A stretch of DNA of 16,183 nt from CAIVPM01 sp049242865. Its GTDB lineage: Bacteria; Bacteroidota; Bacteroidia; Chitinophagales; Chitinophagaceae. Every line of letters starts with the position of its first letter. The first letter of the stretch is position 1. Below are positions 1 through 7,089 of this stretch, in pieces. The stretch is taken from the NCBI GenBank assembly GCA_049242865.1, contig JBMLOR010000017.1, forward strand, positions 1-16,183, written 5' to 3'. The notes beneath the pieces are model-generated. The model was not told the origin of the DNA, did not search any database, and worked only from the letters and a program-made list of their open reading frames with translations. A program made the position numbers and the translations under genes.

Positions 1-2845
1 TTCCAATATTGCCCAATTGATAACTTAATGTAGCATTTGCTAATCTTAAATAATCGCCTTTCTCTAAATAACGAGATGAAGCACTAGTTGGGTTAACTGG
101 TTTTTCACCTAAAGATTTAGCTGTATTGTACTCAGATAAACCAATATTACGTTTTCCTAAATTGTTTAAAGCTAAGATAGCGTTTGCAGTGTTGTTGTAC
201 ACCATTTGGCCCATAGAACCATTAAATGCTAACTCAAGTGAAAACTTTTTGTAACCTACGCTTGTAGTAAAACCTAATAAAGTTGTAGGATTTGGAGAAC
301 CTAAGAAGAATTTTTCTTCACCATTTCTGTATAAAGAAATACCTGTTGTTTTATCAATGCCAATAAAATCTTTTAAGTAAAATGCATTTAATGGTTGATC
401 ATTTTTAAGCAACTGTGCATAAGCACCACTTAAACCTTGACCATTAACTTCACCAGTTGGTAATTCTAAAGCAAAGTTAGAAATTCTATTTTTTAAGAAA
501 GTAGCGTTTAAGTTTACGTCTACATTCCAATCTTTAGTTTTAACTAATGATGCACCAATGTTAAGTTCTAAGCCAGAGTTATTGATGATTGCACCTGGTA
601 GATTTACCCATTTAACTGCACTATTAGGTGTTACAGGATCAGCAGCTTCTCTTGGAAATAAAATATCTTTAGTTTTTCTATCAAAATATTCAATTCCAAT
701 ATTTATTTTTCCTTTAGCAACTGTGAAATCTAAACCAATGTTAGTTGTTGTTGTAGTTTCCCATTTTAATGCTGGATTAGGAATTTGTGATTGTTGGAAA
801 GTTGCTGGATTACCACCACTTAATGTGTATAATAATCTAGAAGCACCAGCTGGGAACTCTTGGTTACCTGTTACACCCCATCCTAATCTTAATTTTACAT
901 TTTCTACTGCTTTAACATCTTTTAAAAATCCTTCTTTACTTACGTTCCAAGCAGCAGCTAATGCAGGGAAAACACCATATCTATTGTCTGAACCAAATTT
1001 GCTACTACCATCTGCACGTACTGTAGCAGTTAACAAATACTTATCTTGTAAATTGAAAATACCTCTTGCAAAATAAGATTGCAATTCTACTTGAGGGTCA
1101 GCAAAACCTGACATTCTTCTTGTAGTTGGATCGCTACTTGCCATGAAATAATAGTAAGGAGCTTCAGTAGGTATAAAACCTCTTGCAAAGTCACTATTAC
1201 CACTAAAGTTTGTTTTGATATACTCATGACCAACAACTGCACTTACGTTTAAGTCTTTACCAATTTTATTGTTGTAACTTAATGTATTGGTAATGGTTGT
1301 AGTTACTAACTCATTTTGTGCAACATTTGCAGCACCACCTTTACCACCACTTAATGCAATTTCATTTATGTTTATGTAAGCAGTTGTATATGCTTTACGA
1401 ACACCAGAACCATAATTAACTGCATATTGCAATTTATACTCTAACTTATCGTTGAATTTGTAGCTAGGAGCAATACTTGCTAAAACTGTAGTTACTTTAG
1501 GATTATCAAAATAAGCCTCGCTAAATGCTAAAGGATTGATATCAGTACTTCCGTATTCAATATTTAATGATCCGTCAGGATTTCTTAAAGCTTTTGTTGG
1601 ATTCCATTGTAAAGCTTGGCCAATTAAACTACCTTTAAAACCAGCAGTGTTTGAAATTGGAGCTACTTGCTCAGATGTATGAGAAGTTAATACAGATACA
1701 TCTAAGGTTAGTTTTTTATTATCTAACATTTTAAAGCTAGAATTAAAACCTACAGTATATTTTTTGAAACCGGTTTTTCTGATAATACCTTGTTGATCTA
1801 AGTAACTAAAACTTAAACGATATTTTGCATTATCTGTTCCTGCACTTAAAGCTACTCCATAGTTTTGGGTAGTTCCATTTTGCAAAATGCTACCTAATGC
1901 ATCAACGTTACCTCCAAAGTTAGCAGTTGGAACTGCACTTGTATTTACAGTTGTTGGGAAACCAAATTCACCTAAAGCTGTACGATATTGATTACCATCT
2001 AAAACTTGTAATCTTTTTAAAATGCTACTAGTACCTACACTCATATTTACATCAACTTTTGCTTGGCCACTTTGTGCTCTTTTAGTTGTAATAATTACAA
2101 CACCATTTGCACCACGGCTACCATAAATTGCAGCAGCAGAAGCATCTTTTAACACTTCCATGCTAGCAATATCAGCTGGGTTGATAAAGTTTAAAGGGTT
2201 ACCTTCTGGTGTAGAACCACCAATATCAGCAGCTACATCTACATTAGGACGAGTATTGTTTCCTGCTAAAGGCACACCATCAACAACAAACAATGGACCG
2301 TTTCCTGCTCTGATAGAAGAAGCACCACGAATTCTGATAGTAGTTCCAGCACCTGGAGCACCACTATTTTGAATTACTTGAACACCTGCTACTTTACCTT
2401 GAATTAATTGGTCGGGACTGTTTTGAATTCCTTTGTTAAAATCTTTAGCTTTAACCGAAGCTACAGACCCTGTTAAATCTTTGCGTCTTACACTACCATA
2501 ACCTACAACCACAACCTCTCCAATTTGATCATTAGAAGGAGTTAATGTTGCATTTACACTACTACCAGTAATGGCAACCTCAGAGGTGCCGTAACCAACA
2601 GAGCTAAAAATTAATGTTTGTGCATTATCTGGCACATTTAATTTAAATGTACCATCTTTTGCCGTAGTTGTTCCAGTTTTAGTACCTTTTACCATAACTG
2701 AAACACCACTAACAGCAGAACCATCTTTGCTATCTGTTACTTTACCAGTAACGGTTTTTGTTTGTGCAAAAGCTGCTGAAAGTGAAAAAAAGCTTAAGCA
2801 TAGCACGGCAGCTATCCTGGCAATCTTCGTTAAGTTCATACGCAT
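1..2845 (-). CDS. SusC/RagA-type TonB-linked outer membrane transporter, C-terminus cut by window edge
   Basis: This is an outer-membrane, TonB-dependent importer of the SusC family, which normally works with a SusD surface lipoprotein to take up oligosaccharides or other large nutrients. I translated the minus strand from ATG at 2845; 948 residues are visible without a stop. A signal peptide occupies about residues 1-28 (ending SAAFAQ). A carboxypeptidase-like regulatory domain follows at about 30-105. The TonB-box-like segment EVVVVGYG is at 110-117, and DLTGSV just after it is a SusC signature. The plug domain (RIRGASS, FVVDGVP, VLKDASAAAIYGSRGANG) spans about 135-255, then comes a beta-barrel with the family segment DGSSKFG and GVTGNQE. 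Full-length relatives run about 1,000 residues or more, so only the last strands are missing. A second in-frame ATG lies two codons in (2839). susD would be expected to the left, outside the window. A divergent LacI-type gene probably regulates it. The substrate cannot be read from the sequence. Confidence 0.96.
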   Translation of the reverse strand, partial: MRMNLTKIARIAAVLCLSFFSLSAAFAQTKTVTGKVTDSKDGSAVSGVSVMVKGTKTGTTTAKDGTFKLNVPDNAQTLIFSSVGYGTSEVAITGSSVNATLTPSNDQIGEVVVVGYGSVRRKDLTGSVASVKAKDFNKGIQNSPDQLIQGKVAGVQVIQNSGAPGAGTTIRIRGASSIRAGNGPLFVVDGVPLAGNNTRPNVDVAADIGGSTPEGNPLNFINPADIASMEVLKDASAAAIYGSRGANGVVIITTKRAQSGQAKVDVNMSVGTSSILKRLQVLDGNQYRTALGEFGFPTTVNTSAVPTANFGGNVDALGSILQNGTTQNYGVALSAGTDNAKYRLSFSYLDQQGIIRKTGFKKYTVGFNSSFKMLDNKKLTLDVSVLTSHTSEQVAPISNTAGFKGSLIGQALQWNPTKALRNPDGSLNIEYGSTDINPLAFSEAYFDNPKVTTVLASIAPSYKFNDKLEYKLQYAVNYGSGVRKAYTTAYININEIALSGGKGGAANVAQNELVTTTITNTLSYNNKIGKDLNVSAVVGHEYIKTNFSGNSDFARGFIPTEAPYYYFMASSDPTTRRMSGFADPQVELQSYFARGIFNLQDKYLLTATVRADGSSKFGSDNRYGVFPALAAAWNVSKEGFLKDVKAVENVKLRLGWGVTGNQEFPAGASRLLYTLSGGNPATFQQSQIPNPALKWETTTTTNIGLDFTVAKGKINIGIEYFDRKTKDILFPREAADPVTPNSAVKWVNLPGAIINNSGLELNIGASLVKTKDWNVDVNLNATFLKNRISNFALELPTGEVNGQGLSGAYAQLLKNDQPLNAFYLKDFIGIDKTTGISLYRNGEEKFFLGSPNPTTLLGFTTSVGYKKFSLELAFNGSMGQMVYNNTANAILALNNLGKRNIGLSEYNTAKSLGEKPVNPTSASSRYLEKGDYLRLANATLSYQLGNIG

Positions 2846-2914
2846 TTTTGTTTTAGAATTTATAAATGAAACATGAAATTATTGCTCTAACCAATTCATA
2901 AATCAACCAAAAAC

Positions 2915-2941
2915 CAAATCTTATCTCGGTTTATTTTGCAA
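2915..2941 (-). promoter_or_regulatory. Probable promoter of the susC-type gene
   Basis: On the minus strand TAAGATTTG (2923-2915) resembles the Bacteroidota -7 element TAnnTTTG with one extra base. A TTG at 2941-2939 sits about 16 bases upstream as a -33 element. The predicted leader before the ATG at 2845 is about 60 bases. The match is imperfect, so this is a candidate only. Confidence 0.4.
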
Positions 2942-2952
2942 TCGTTTGCGAA
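2935..2952. promoter_or_regulatory. Candidate LacI-family operator between susC and the LacI-type regulator
   Basis: The plus strand reads TTTGCAATCGTTTGCGAA. It is an imperfect palindrome centred on CG at 2943-2944, with arms GCAA-n and n-TTGC plus outer matching bases. Operators of the LacI/CcpA/PurR group typically have this form, with a central CG that the hinge helix inserts into. The site overlaps the presumed -33 element of the susC promoter, which would suit repression. Another TTTGC lies at 2957-2961. Binding by the neighbouring LacI protein is inferred. Confidence 0.55.
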
Positions 2953-3007
2953 TATGTTTGCAGTGGAAAAATAATTTTAACAATTTTATAACAACAGCCA
3001 AAAAACA

Positions 3008-3037
3008 TTGTAAATCAAACACATCACTATAAATTTG
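3008..3037 (+). promoter_or_regulatory. Promoter of the LacI-family gene
   Basis: TAAATTTG at 3030-3037 matches the Bacteroidota -7 consensus TAnnTTTG exactly, and TTG at 3008-3010 lies 19 bases upstream as the -33 element. The end of the -7 element is only 8 bases from the ATG at 3046, so the transcript should have a leader of a few bases or none. Confidence 0.65.
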
Positions 3038-3045
3038 TTAAACTT

Positions 3046-4029
3046 ATGAGTGCTGCCATAACGCTAAAACGAATTTCTGAAATACTTGGAATTAGTATTT
3101 CAACTGTGTCTCGTGCTTTAAAAGATCATCCAGATATTTCTAAAAGAACGAAACAAAAAGTAAATGAACTTGCCGAAACATTAGACTATGAGCCTAATGC
3201 TTTAGCAGTTAACTTAAAAGCAAAAAACACAAAACTTTTTGTAGTCATTGTACCAAACTTTGGGAAGTATTTTTATGGTAGTTTTATTAGTGGCATTGAA
3301 GAAGAATGCCAAAAAGAAGGATACAACCTTTTGATACTTCAAAACTCTGATAATACCGAGGTTGAAAAAGAAAATTTAAAAATTTGCCGAAACAATAGAG
3401 TTAGTGGTGTTTTTTTATGTTTATGTACTAAAGCCAACGACTTTAAAGAATACCAAAAAATGTTGGATCTTGATATTCCTTTACTTTTTTTTGATAAAGT
3501 ACCCGATAACCCAAATTTTACAAGGGTTAGCATTGATGATGTAGAAGCTGCAGCTATTGGAGCTAGAGAGCTTATTAAAAGCAAACACAAAAAAGTATTG
3601 GCCGTAATGGGTAATCCTGAAATGAGTATTACAAAAAGAAGACTAAAATCGTTTGAAAAAACTATTGCTTCAAGTAAAATAAATTTAAAAATAGAATATG
3701 CTTTTAACGCTGAGAAAGCAGCTGAAGTTTCTGAAAACTACATTGCAAAGAAAAAATGTGATGCTATTTTTTGTATGAGTGATGAAATTTTTACTGGCGT
3801 AATGCTATCGGTTCAAAAACATAAAATTAATATTCCTAGTGATATGAATATTATTACCATGAGTGATGGATTTTTCCCAAAACTTTATTGCCCACAAGTT
3901 ACTTATGTAGAAACAAGTGGCTACAAATTAGCAAAACTTGCTTACGAAAAAATGAGAAACACGATTAAAGACAAAGCAGTACCTAATGAATATTTATTAG
4001 AACCAATTTTGGTTAAAGTAGAAAACTAA
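3046..4029 (+). CDS. LacI-family transcriptional regulator
   Basis: A DNA-binding sugar-responsive regulator of 327 residues, close to the family's usual 330-345. The N-terminal helix-turn-helix is clear at about residues 5-25 (TLKRISEILGISISTVSRAL), followed by the family's KDHPDIS segment and the hinge region around YEPNALAVNLK (48-58). From about 62 on comes the periplasmic-binding-protein-like effector domain (LFVVIVPNFGKYFYGSFISGIEEE), ending in LLEPILVKVEN. It is divergent from the SusC-type gene, and the shared intergenic region holds a LacI-type palindrome, so the natural inference is local control of the uptake genes in response to a sugar. The effector is unknown. The start ATG at 3046 is supported by the promoter just upstream and by the HTH position. 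It converges on the next gene with a gap of only 15 bases and no visible terminator. Confidence 0.95.
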   Translation: MSAAITLKRISEILGISISTVSRALKDHPDISKRTKQKVNELAETLDYEPNALAVNLKAKNTKLFVVIVPNFGKYFYGSFISGIEEECQKEGYNLLILQNSDNTEVEKENLKICRNNRVSGVFLCLCTKANDFKEYQKMLDLDIPLLFFDKVPDNPNFTRVSIDDVEAAAIGARELIKSKHKKVLAVMGNPEMSITKRRLKSFEKTIASSKINLKIEYAFNAEKAAEVSENYIAKKKCDAIFCMSDEIFTGVMLSVQKHKINIPSDMNIITMSDGFFPKLYCPQVTYVETSGYKLAKLAYEKMRNTIKDKAVPNEYLLEPILVKVEN

Positions 4030-4044
4030 AGGTTACACTTAAAA

Positions 4045-4974
4045 CTAAAACACAGGATAATAAAATTTAGTAACCCATTTTGTACTATCCTTAATCAATT
4101 TTCTGTTTGTAATTAGTGATTGAAATGGTATAGCAGGTGACGTAAAATTGTAATCGTTTTTGTAATTTTCAAAGCTTAAAAATAAACTATCTACTTTTTT
4201 AGTAAACCCTATAATACTGTCGCTTTCTAAATAATTTCCATAAGGCAACATTTGCTTAAAAACTATATCACCCTTACTAGCTAGTCGTTTATTTACTGGC
4301 AACGAAACCATAAATTCATATCCTAATGGCTGCAACTGCTTTACGTGCAACATAGGAGGTTTTATGGCACTTGCATTATTTGCTTTTGCATATTGCTCTA
4401 AGGCTTCTATTTCTTTATAAATTTGATGAGTAGTTGGGTAATTTACGCAAATTGCTTTTTTAGCAATCATACAACTATCAGGAAGCTTAGTTAATTTGGC
4501 TGTTAACCCATAAAAACTTTTTTTATCTTCTGCAAACTTTTTGAAAATGCCGATGAATGAATTTAAAGCCTTGTTCAGCTTTTTTGAGAAAAAATAGTTT
4601 TTAATTTTATCGTTTATCCAGCCCGATTTGCTTTTTGTGGTTGATGTTGTTTGAATAAGTATACTATCAAAAGCAATCTGAGATAATTGGTAATAAGCTT
4701 TAAAGTTGTTTTTATCTTGATTAACATTAACTACCAAAACATTTTCGTTGGGAGTTTTTGAAAATGAAAATTCAAACTCATCAATAATAAATTTATTGTT
4801 ATTTTCTGGAAACCAATTAATCCAGTTGTTTTTAATCAGTAATTGTCGATTTATATTGTTGAAATTTGCTTGTACTATAGTTGAATTTTCGAGCTTAATT
4901 TCATTAGGTATGAGCAAATAACTAAGTGTAATAGCTAATGCAATAATTGATAATATGATATAAAACTTTTTCAA
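4045..4974 (-). CDS. Membrane-anchored protein, probable SRPBCC plus GyrI-like domains
   Basis: A 309-residue protein with an N-terminal signal anchor or signal peptide (KKFYIILSIIALAITLSYLL, residues 2-21). The middle segment (IVQANFNNINRQLLIKNNWINWFPE, about 33-57) resembles the start of SRPBCC/polyketide-cyclase-like domains. The C-terminal half, with PTTHQIYKEIEALEQYAKAN and PPMLHV followed by YEFMVSLPVNK, resembles GyrI/AraC effector-binding-like domains; this two-domain arrangement behind a membrane anchor is known in Bacteroidota. I recognised this by motif resemblance only, and no enzymatic role can be assigned. The start is TTG at 4974: no in-frame ATG exists between the upstream stop (5002-5004) and this codon, and the hydrophobic helix begins right after it. 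The TTG is preceded by a run of T on the coding strand. It ends close to the convergent LacI gene, and prfA lies 72 bases upstream on the same strand. Confidence 0.7.
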   Translation of the reverse strand: MKKFYIILSIIALAITLSYLLIPNEIKLENSTIVQANFNNINRQLLIKNNWINWFPENNNKFIIDEFEFSFSKTPNENVLVVNVNQDKNNFKAYYQLSQIAFDSILIQTTSTTKSKSGWINDKIKNYFFSKKLNKALNSFIGIFKKFAEDKKSFYGLTAKLTKLPDSCMIAKKAICVNYPTTHQIYKEIEALEQYAKANNASAIKPPMLHVKQLQPLGYEFMVSLPVNKRLASKGDIVFKQMLPYGNYLESDSIIGFTKKVDSLFLSFENYKNDYNFTSPAIPFQSLITNRKLIKDSTKWVTKFYYPVF

Positions 4975-5046
4975 AAAAAATAACTTATAACTAGTTTGTA
5001 ATTATTTGGGAAGATGTTGATTAAACAGCATTTATTACTTAAAAAA

Positions 5047-6111
5047 CTACTTTTCTGTTGCCATTTTTTCGGCATTTTCAGCCATTTGCAATTGCTCAAT
5101 AAAGTCATCAATGTTGCCATTAATTACACTATCTAAATTGTAGCTCGTGTAATTAATTCTGTGGTCTGTTACTCTACCTTGTGGCCAATTGTAGGTTCTT
5201 ATTTTAGCACTTCTATCACCTGTACTCACTAAAGTTTTACGTTGGCGAGCAATTTCATCTTCGTGTTTTCTTACTTGCTCTTCATAAAGTTTTGTACGTA
5301 ACATTACCATAGCTTTTTCTCTGTTAGCAAGCTGACTTCTTTCTGTTTGGCAAACCACAACAACACCTGTTGGAATATGGGTTAAAAACACTTTAGTTTC
5401 AACTTTATTTACATTTTGCCCTCCTGCTCCACCACTACGTGCAGTTTCCATTTTAACGTCGCTTTCTTTCAGTTCAAAATCAACTTCTTCTGCCTCAGGC
5501 ATTACAGCTACTGTAGCTGCACTTGTATGCACCCTACCTTGAGTTTCAGTGTTTGGAACACGCTGCACACGGTGTACACCACTTTCAAATTTTAATGTGC
5601 CATAAACATCTTCTCCTTCAACTTCTACAACAACCTCTTTATACCCTCCAACAGTACCTTCACTTTCACTCACAACATTTGCTTTCCAACCTCTTTTAGA
5701 GCAGTATCTTAAATACATGCCAAGCAAATCGCCTGCAAATAAACTAGCTTCATCTCCTCCTGTTCCTGCCCTTATTTCTAAGATGGCATTTTTATCGTCT
5801 TGTGGGTCTTTTGGAATTAATAATTGTGTTAAATGTTTTTCTAAAGCTTCTTTTTCTGTTTCCAAATCAGGAAACTCCATACGTGCCAATTCTTTTAAAT
5901 CTTCATCAGCACTATTTAAATTTTCTTTTGCAAATTCAAAATCGGCCAACACTTTTTTATACTTTTCGTATGGTTGTACAATTTTTTCGAGTGATCTATA
6001 TTCTTTGCTGAGTTTCCCAAATTCTTTTTGATTTGCAATAATTTCTGGATTGGTTAATGCAATTCCGGTTTGATCAAACTTTGCTTTTATGGCTTCTAAC
6101 TTATCTAACAT
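5047..6111 (-). CDS. prfA: Peptide chain release factor 1
   Basis: RF1 recognises UAA and UAG in the ribosomal A site and triggers peptidyl-tRNA hydrolysis. The 354-residue length is normal. The catalytic GGQ loop is at residues 230-232 (SGGAGGQNVNKVET), where the glutamine is the usual methylation site. The anticodon-like P-x-T tripeptide of RF1 is seen as PNT at 186-188 in HRVQRVPNTETQGRVHTSAATVAV. RF2 would have SPF here, so this is RF1. The N-terminal coiled region (1-100) is typical. The gene ends in TAG, a codon read only by RF1, which gives at least a theoretical feedback. prmC, often next to prfA in other bacteria, is not here. ATG at 6111 is preceded by a -7 promoter element at 6140-6133. 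Confidence 0.98.
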   Translation of the reverse strand: MLDKLEAIKAKFDQTGIALTNPEIIANQKEFGKLSKEYRSLEKIVQPYEKYKKVLADFEFAKENLNSADEDLKELARMEFPDLETEKEALEKHLTQLLIPKDPQDDKNAILEIRAGTGGDEASLFAGDLLGMYLRYCSKRGWKANVVSESEGTVGGYKEVVVEVEGEDVYGTLKFESGVHRVQRVPNTETQGRVHTSAATVAVMPEAEEVDFELKESDVKMETARSGGAGGQNVNKVETKVFLTHIPTGVVVVCQTERSQLANREKAMVMLRTKLYEEQVRKHEDEIARQRKTLVSTGDRSAKIRTYNWPQGRVTDHRINYTSYNLDSVINGNIDDFIEQLQMAENAEKMATEK

Positions 6112-6132
6112 TTGTAACTTTTAAAAAGTGTA

Positions 6133-6140
6133 CAAAAGTA
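6133..6140 (-). promoter_or_regulatory. Probable -7 promoter element of prfA
   Basis: The minus strand reads TACTTTTG, an exact match to TAnnTTTG, ending 21 bases before the prfA ATG. No TTG is found at the expected -33 distance, so only half of the promoter is supported. Confidence 0.45.
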
Positions 6141-6225
6141 ATGATATGGCTGTTTGGTTTATCATCTATTTAGATTATAAGCAATAAGATTGCTTTTGAT
6201 AAGGTTAGCAAAATTTTTAAGCAAA

Positions 6226-6249
6226 TTTTCAAAAAATAGCTTTTGAAAA
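6226..6249 (-). terminator. AT-rich hairpin downstream of the response regulator gene
   Basis: A perfect 9-bp inverted repeat, TTTTCAAAA and TTTTGAAAA, with a 6-base loop, lies 26 bases beyond the stop of the response regulator. On the minus strand it is followed by TTTGCTTAAAAATTTT. It could be a weak terminator. A second small hairpin (GCAAT-AAG-ATTGC) lies at 6181-6193. Confidence 0.4.
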
Positions 6250-6274
6250 CATTAACCACTAAATAAATTTGCTG

Positions 6275-6964
6275 TTAAATAACGAATTTGTAGCCAACAC
6301 CTTTTACAGTTGCAATGCAATCTAGATTTAGTTTTTGGCGAATTTTACGCACATGCACATCAATAGTTCTATCGCCTACAATTACTTCATTACCCCAAAC
6401 CTGATTTAAAATTTCGTTTCTTAAAAATACCTTTCCTGGTGTACCTGCTAACAAATACAAGAGCTCAAACTCTTTTTTTGCTAAGATTATTTCTTGGCTA
6501 TTTATTACAACTAAAAACGCATTTGGATCTATTTTTATGTCATCAAATTCTAAAGTTTTTAAACTAGATGTTGCATTTGTGCCACTTACTCGCCTTAATA
6601 AAGTTTGAATACGGGTAACCAAAATGTTGGTACTCACAGGCTTGGTAATGTAATCATCTGCTCCTGCTTCTAACCCTTTTATATGGCTAGTTTCATCGCC
6701 AAGGGCAGTTAATAAAATTATTGGCGTTTGTTTAAAATTAATATCTTTTCGTAGTAGTTCACAAACCTCGATTCCTGTTTTAAAAGGCATCATTACATCT
6801 AAAATAAACAATTGTGGCTGTACTTTTTTTGCAATTTCTAAAGCATCTCTACCATGATTTGCTGTATAAACTTCAAAACCTTGTTTTTGCAATTTAAATT
6901 CTAGAATTTCTAGAATATCTTTTTCGTCGTCGGCAATTAAAATCTTCAATGGACTATTATCCAT
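6275..6964 (-). CDS. OmpR/PhoB-family two-component response regulator
   Basis: A 229-residue transcription factor with an N-terminal receiver domain and a C-terminal winged-helix DNA-binding domain. Receiver residues are intact: acidic pair D12/D13, phosphoacceptor D56 (FILDVMMP), T86 (ILLTAL), Y105 and K108 (DDYITKP). The effector domain (about 130-229) shows KEFELLYLLAGTPGKVFLRNEIL and the recognition-helix region DRTIDVHVRKIRQKL, ending VKGVGYKF. No histidine kinase lies next to it in this window, so the partner is elsewhere or just outside the local operon. The neighbours (prfA, aminopeptidase) do not reveal the regulon. A promoter with TATTTTTG at 6994-6987 and TTG 22 bases upstream supports the ATG at 6964 and single-gene transcription. 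Confidence 0.95.
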   Translation of the reverse strand: MDNSPLKILIADDEKDILEILEFKLQKQGFEVYTANHGRDALEIAKKVQPQLFILDVMMPFKTGIEVCELLRKDINFKQTPIILLTALGDETSHIKGLEAGADDYITKPVSTNILVTRIQTLLRRVSGTNATSSLKTLEFDDIKIDPNAFLVVINSQEIILAKKEFELLYLLAGTPGKVFLRNEILNQVWGNEVIVGDRTIDVHVRKIRQKLNLDCIATVKGVGYKFVI

Positions 6965-6986
6965 GTTTTGGGAGTTGTATTTATTA

Positions 6987-7019
6987 CAAAAATAGTTTTA
7001 GAAAAGATTCCATCATCAA
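6987..7019 (-). promoter_or_regulatory. Promoter of the response regulator gene
   Basis: On the minus strand TATTTTTG (6994-6987) matches TAnnTTTG exactly, and TTG (7019-7017) lies 22 bases upstream. The leader before the ATG at 6964 would be about 15-20 bases. Confidence 0.5.
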
Positions 7020-7042
7020 TTCAATGTTAAGTTATTAATAAC

Positions 7043-7066
7043 AAAAAAGAGGCCAAACGCCTCTTT
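7043..7066 (-). terminator. Rho-independent terminator of the M1 aminopeptidase gene
   Basis: An 8-bp stem, AAAGAGGC/GCCTCTTT, with a 5-base loop lies 24 bases after the aminopeptidase stop. Read on the minus strand it is followed by a run of six T. The T-rich sequence on the other side is shorter, so it is mainly a minus-strand terminator. Confidence 0.85.
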
Positions 7067-7089
7067 CTTGTTATAGTATGTTTATAAAA

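Noticed and set aside
558..2372. Plus-strand reading frames of 172 and 70 residues within the susC region
   Set aside because: They lie antisense to a clear SusC coding frame, have no recognisable domains and no promoter or start context.
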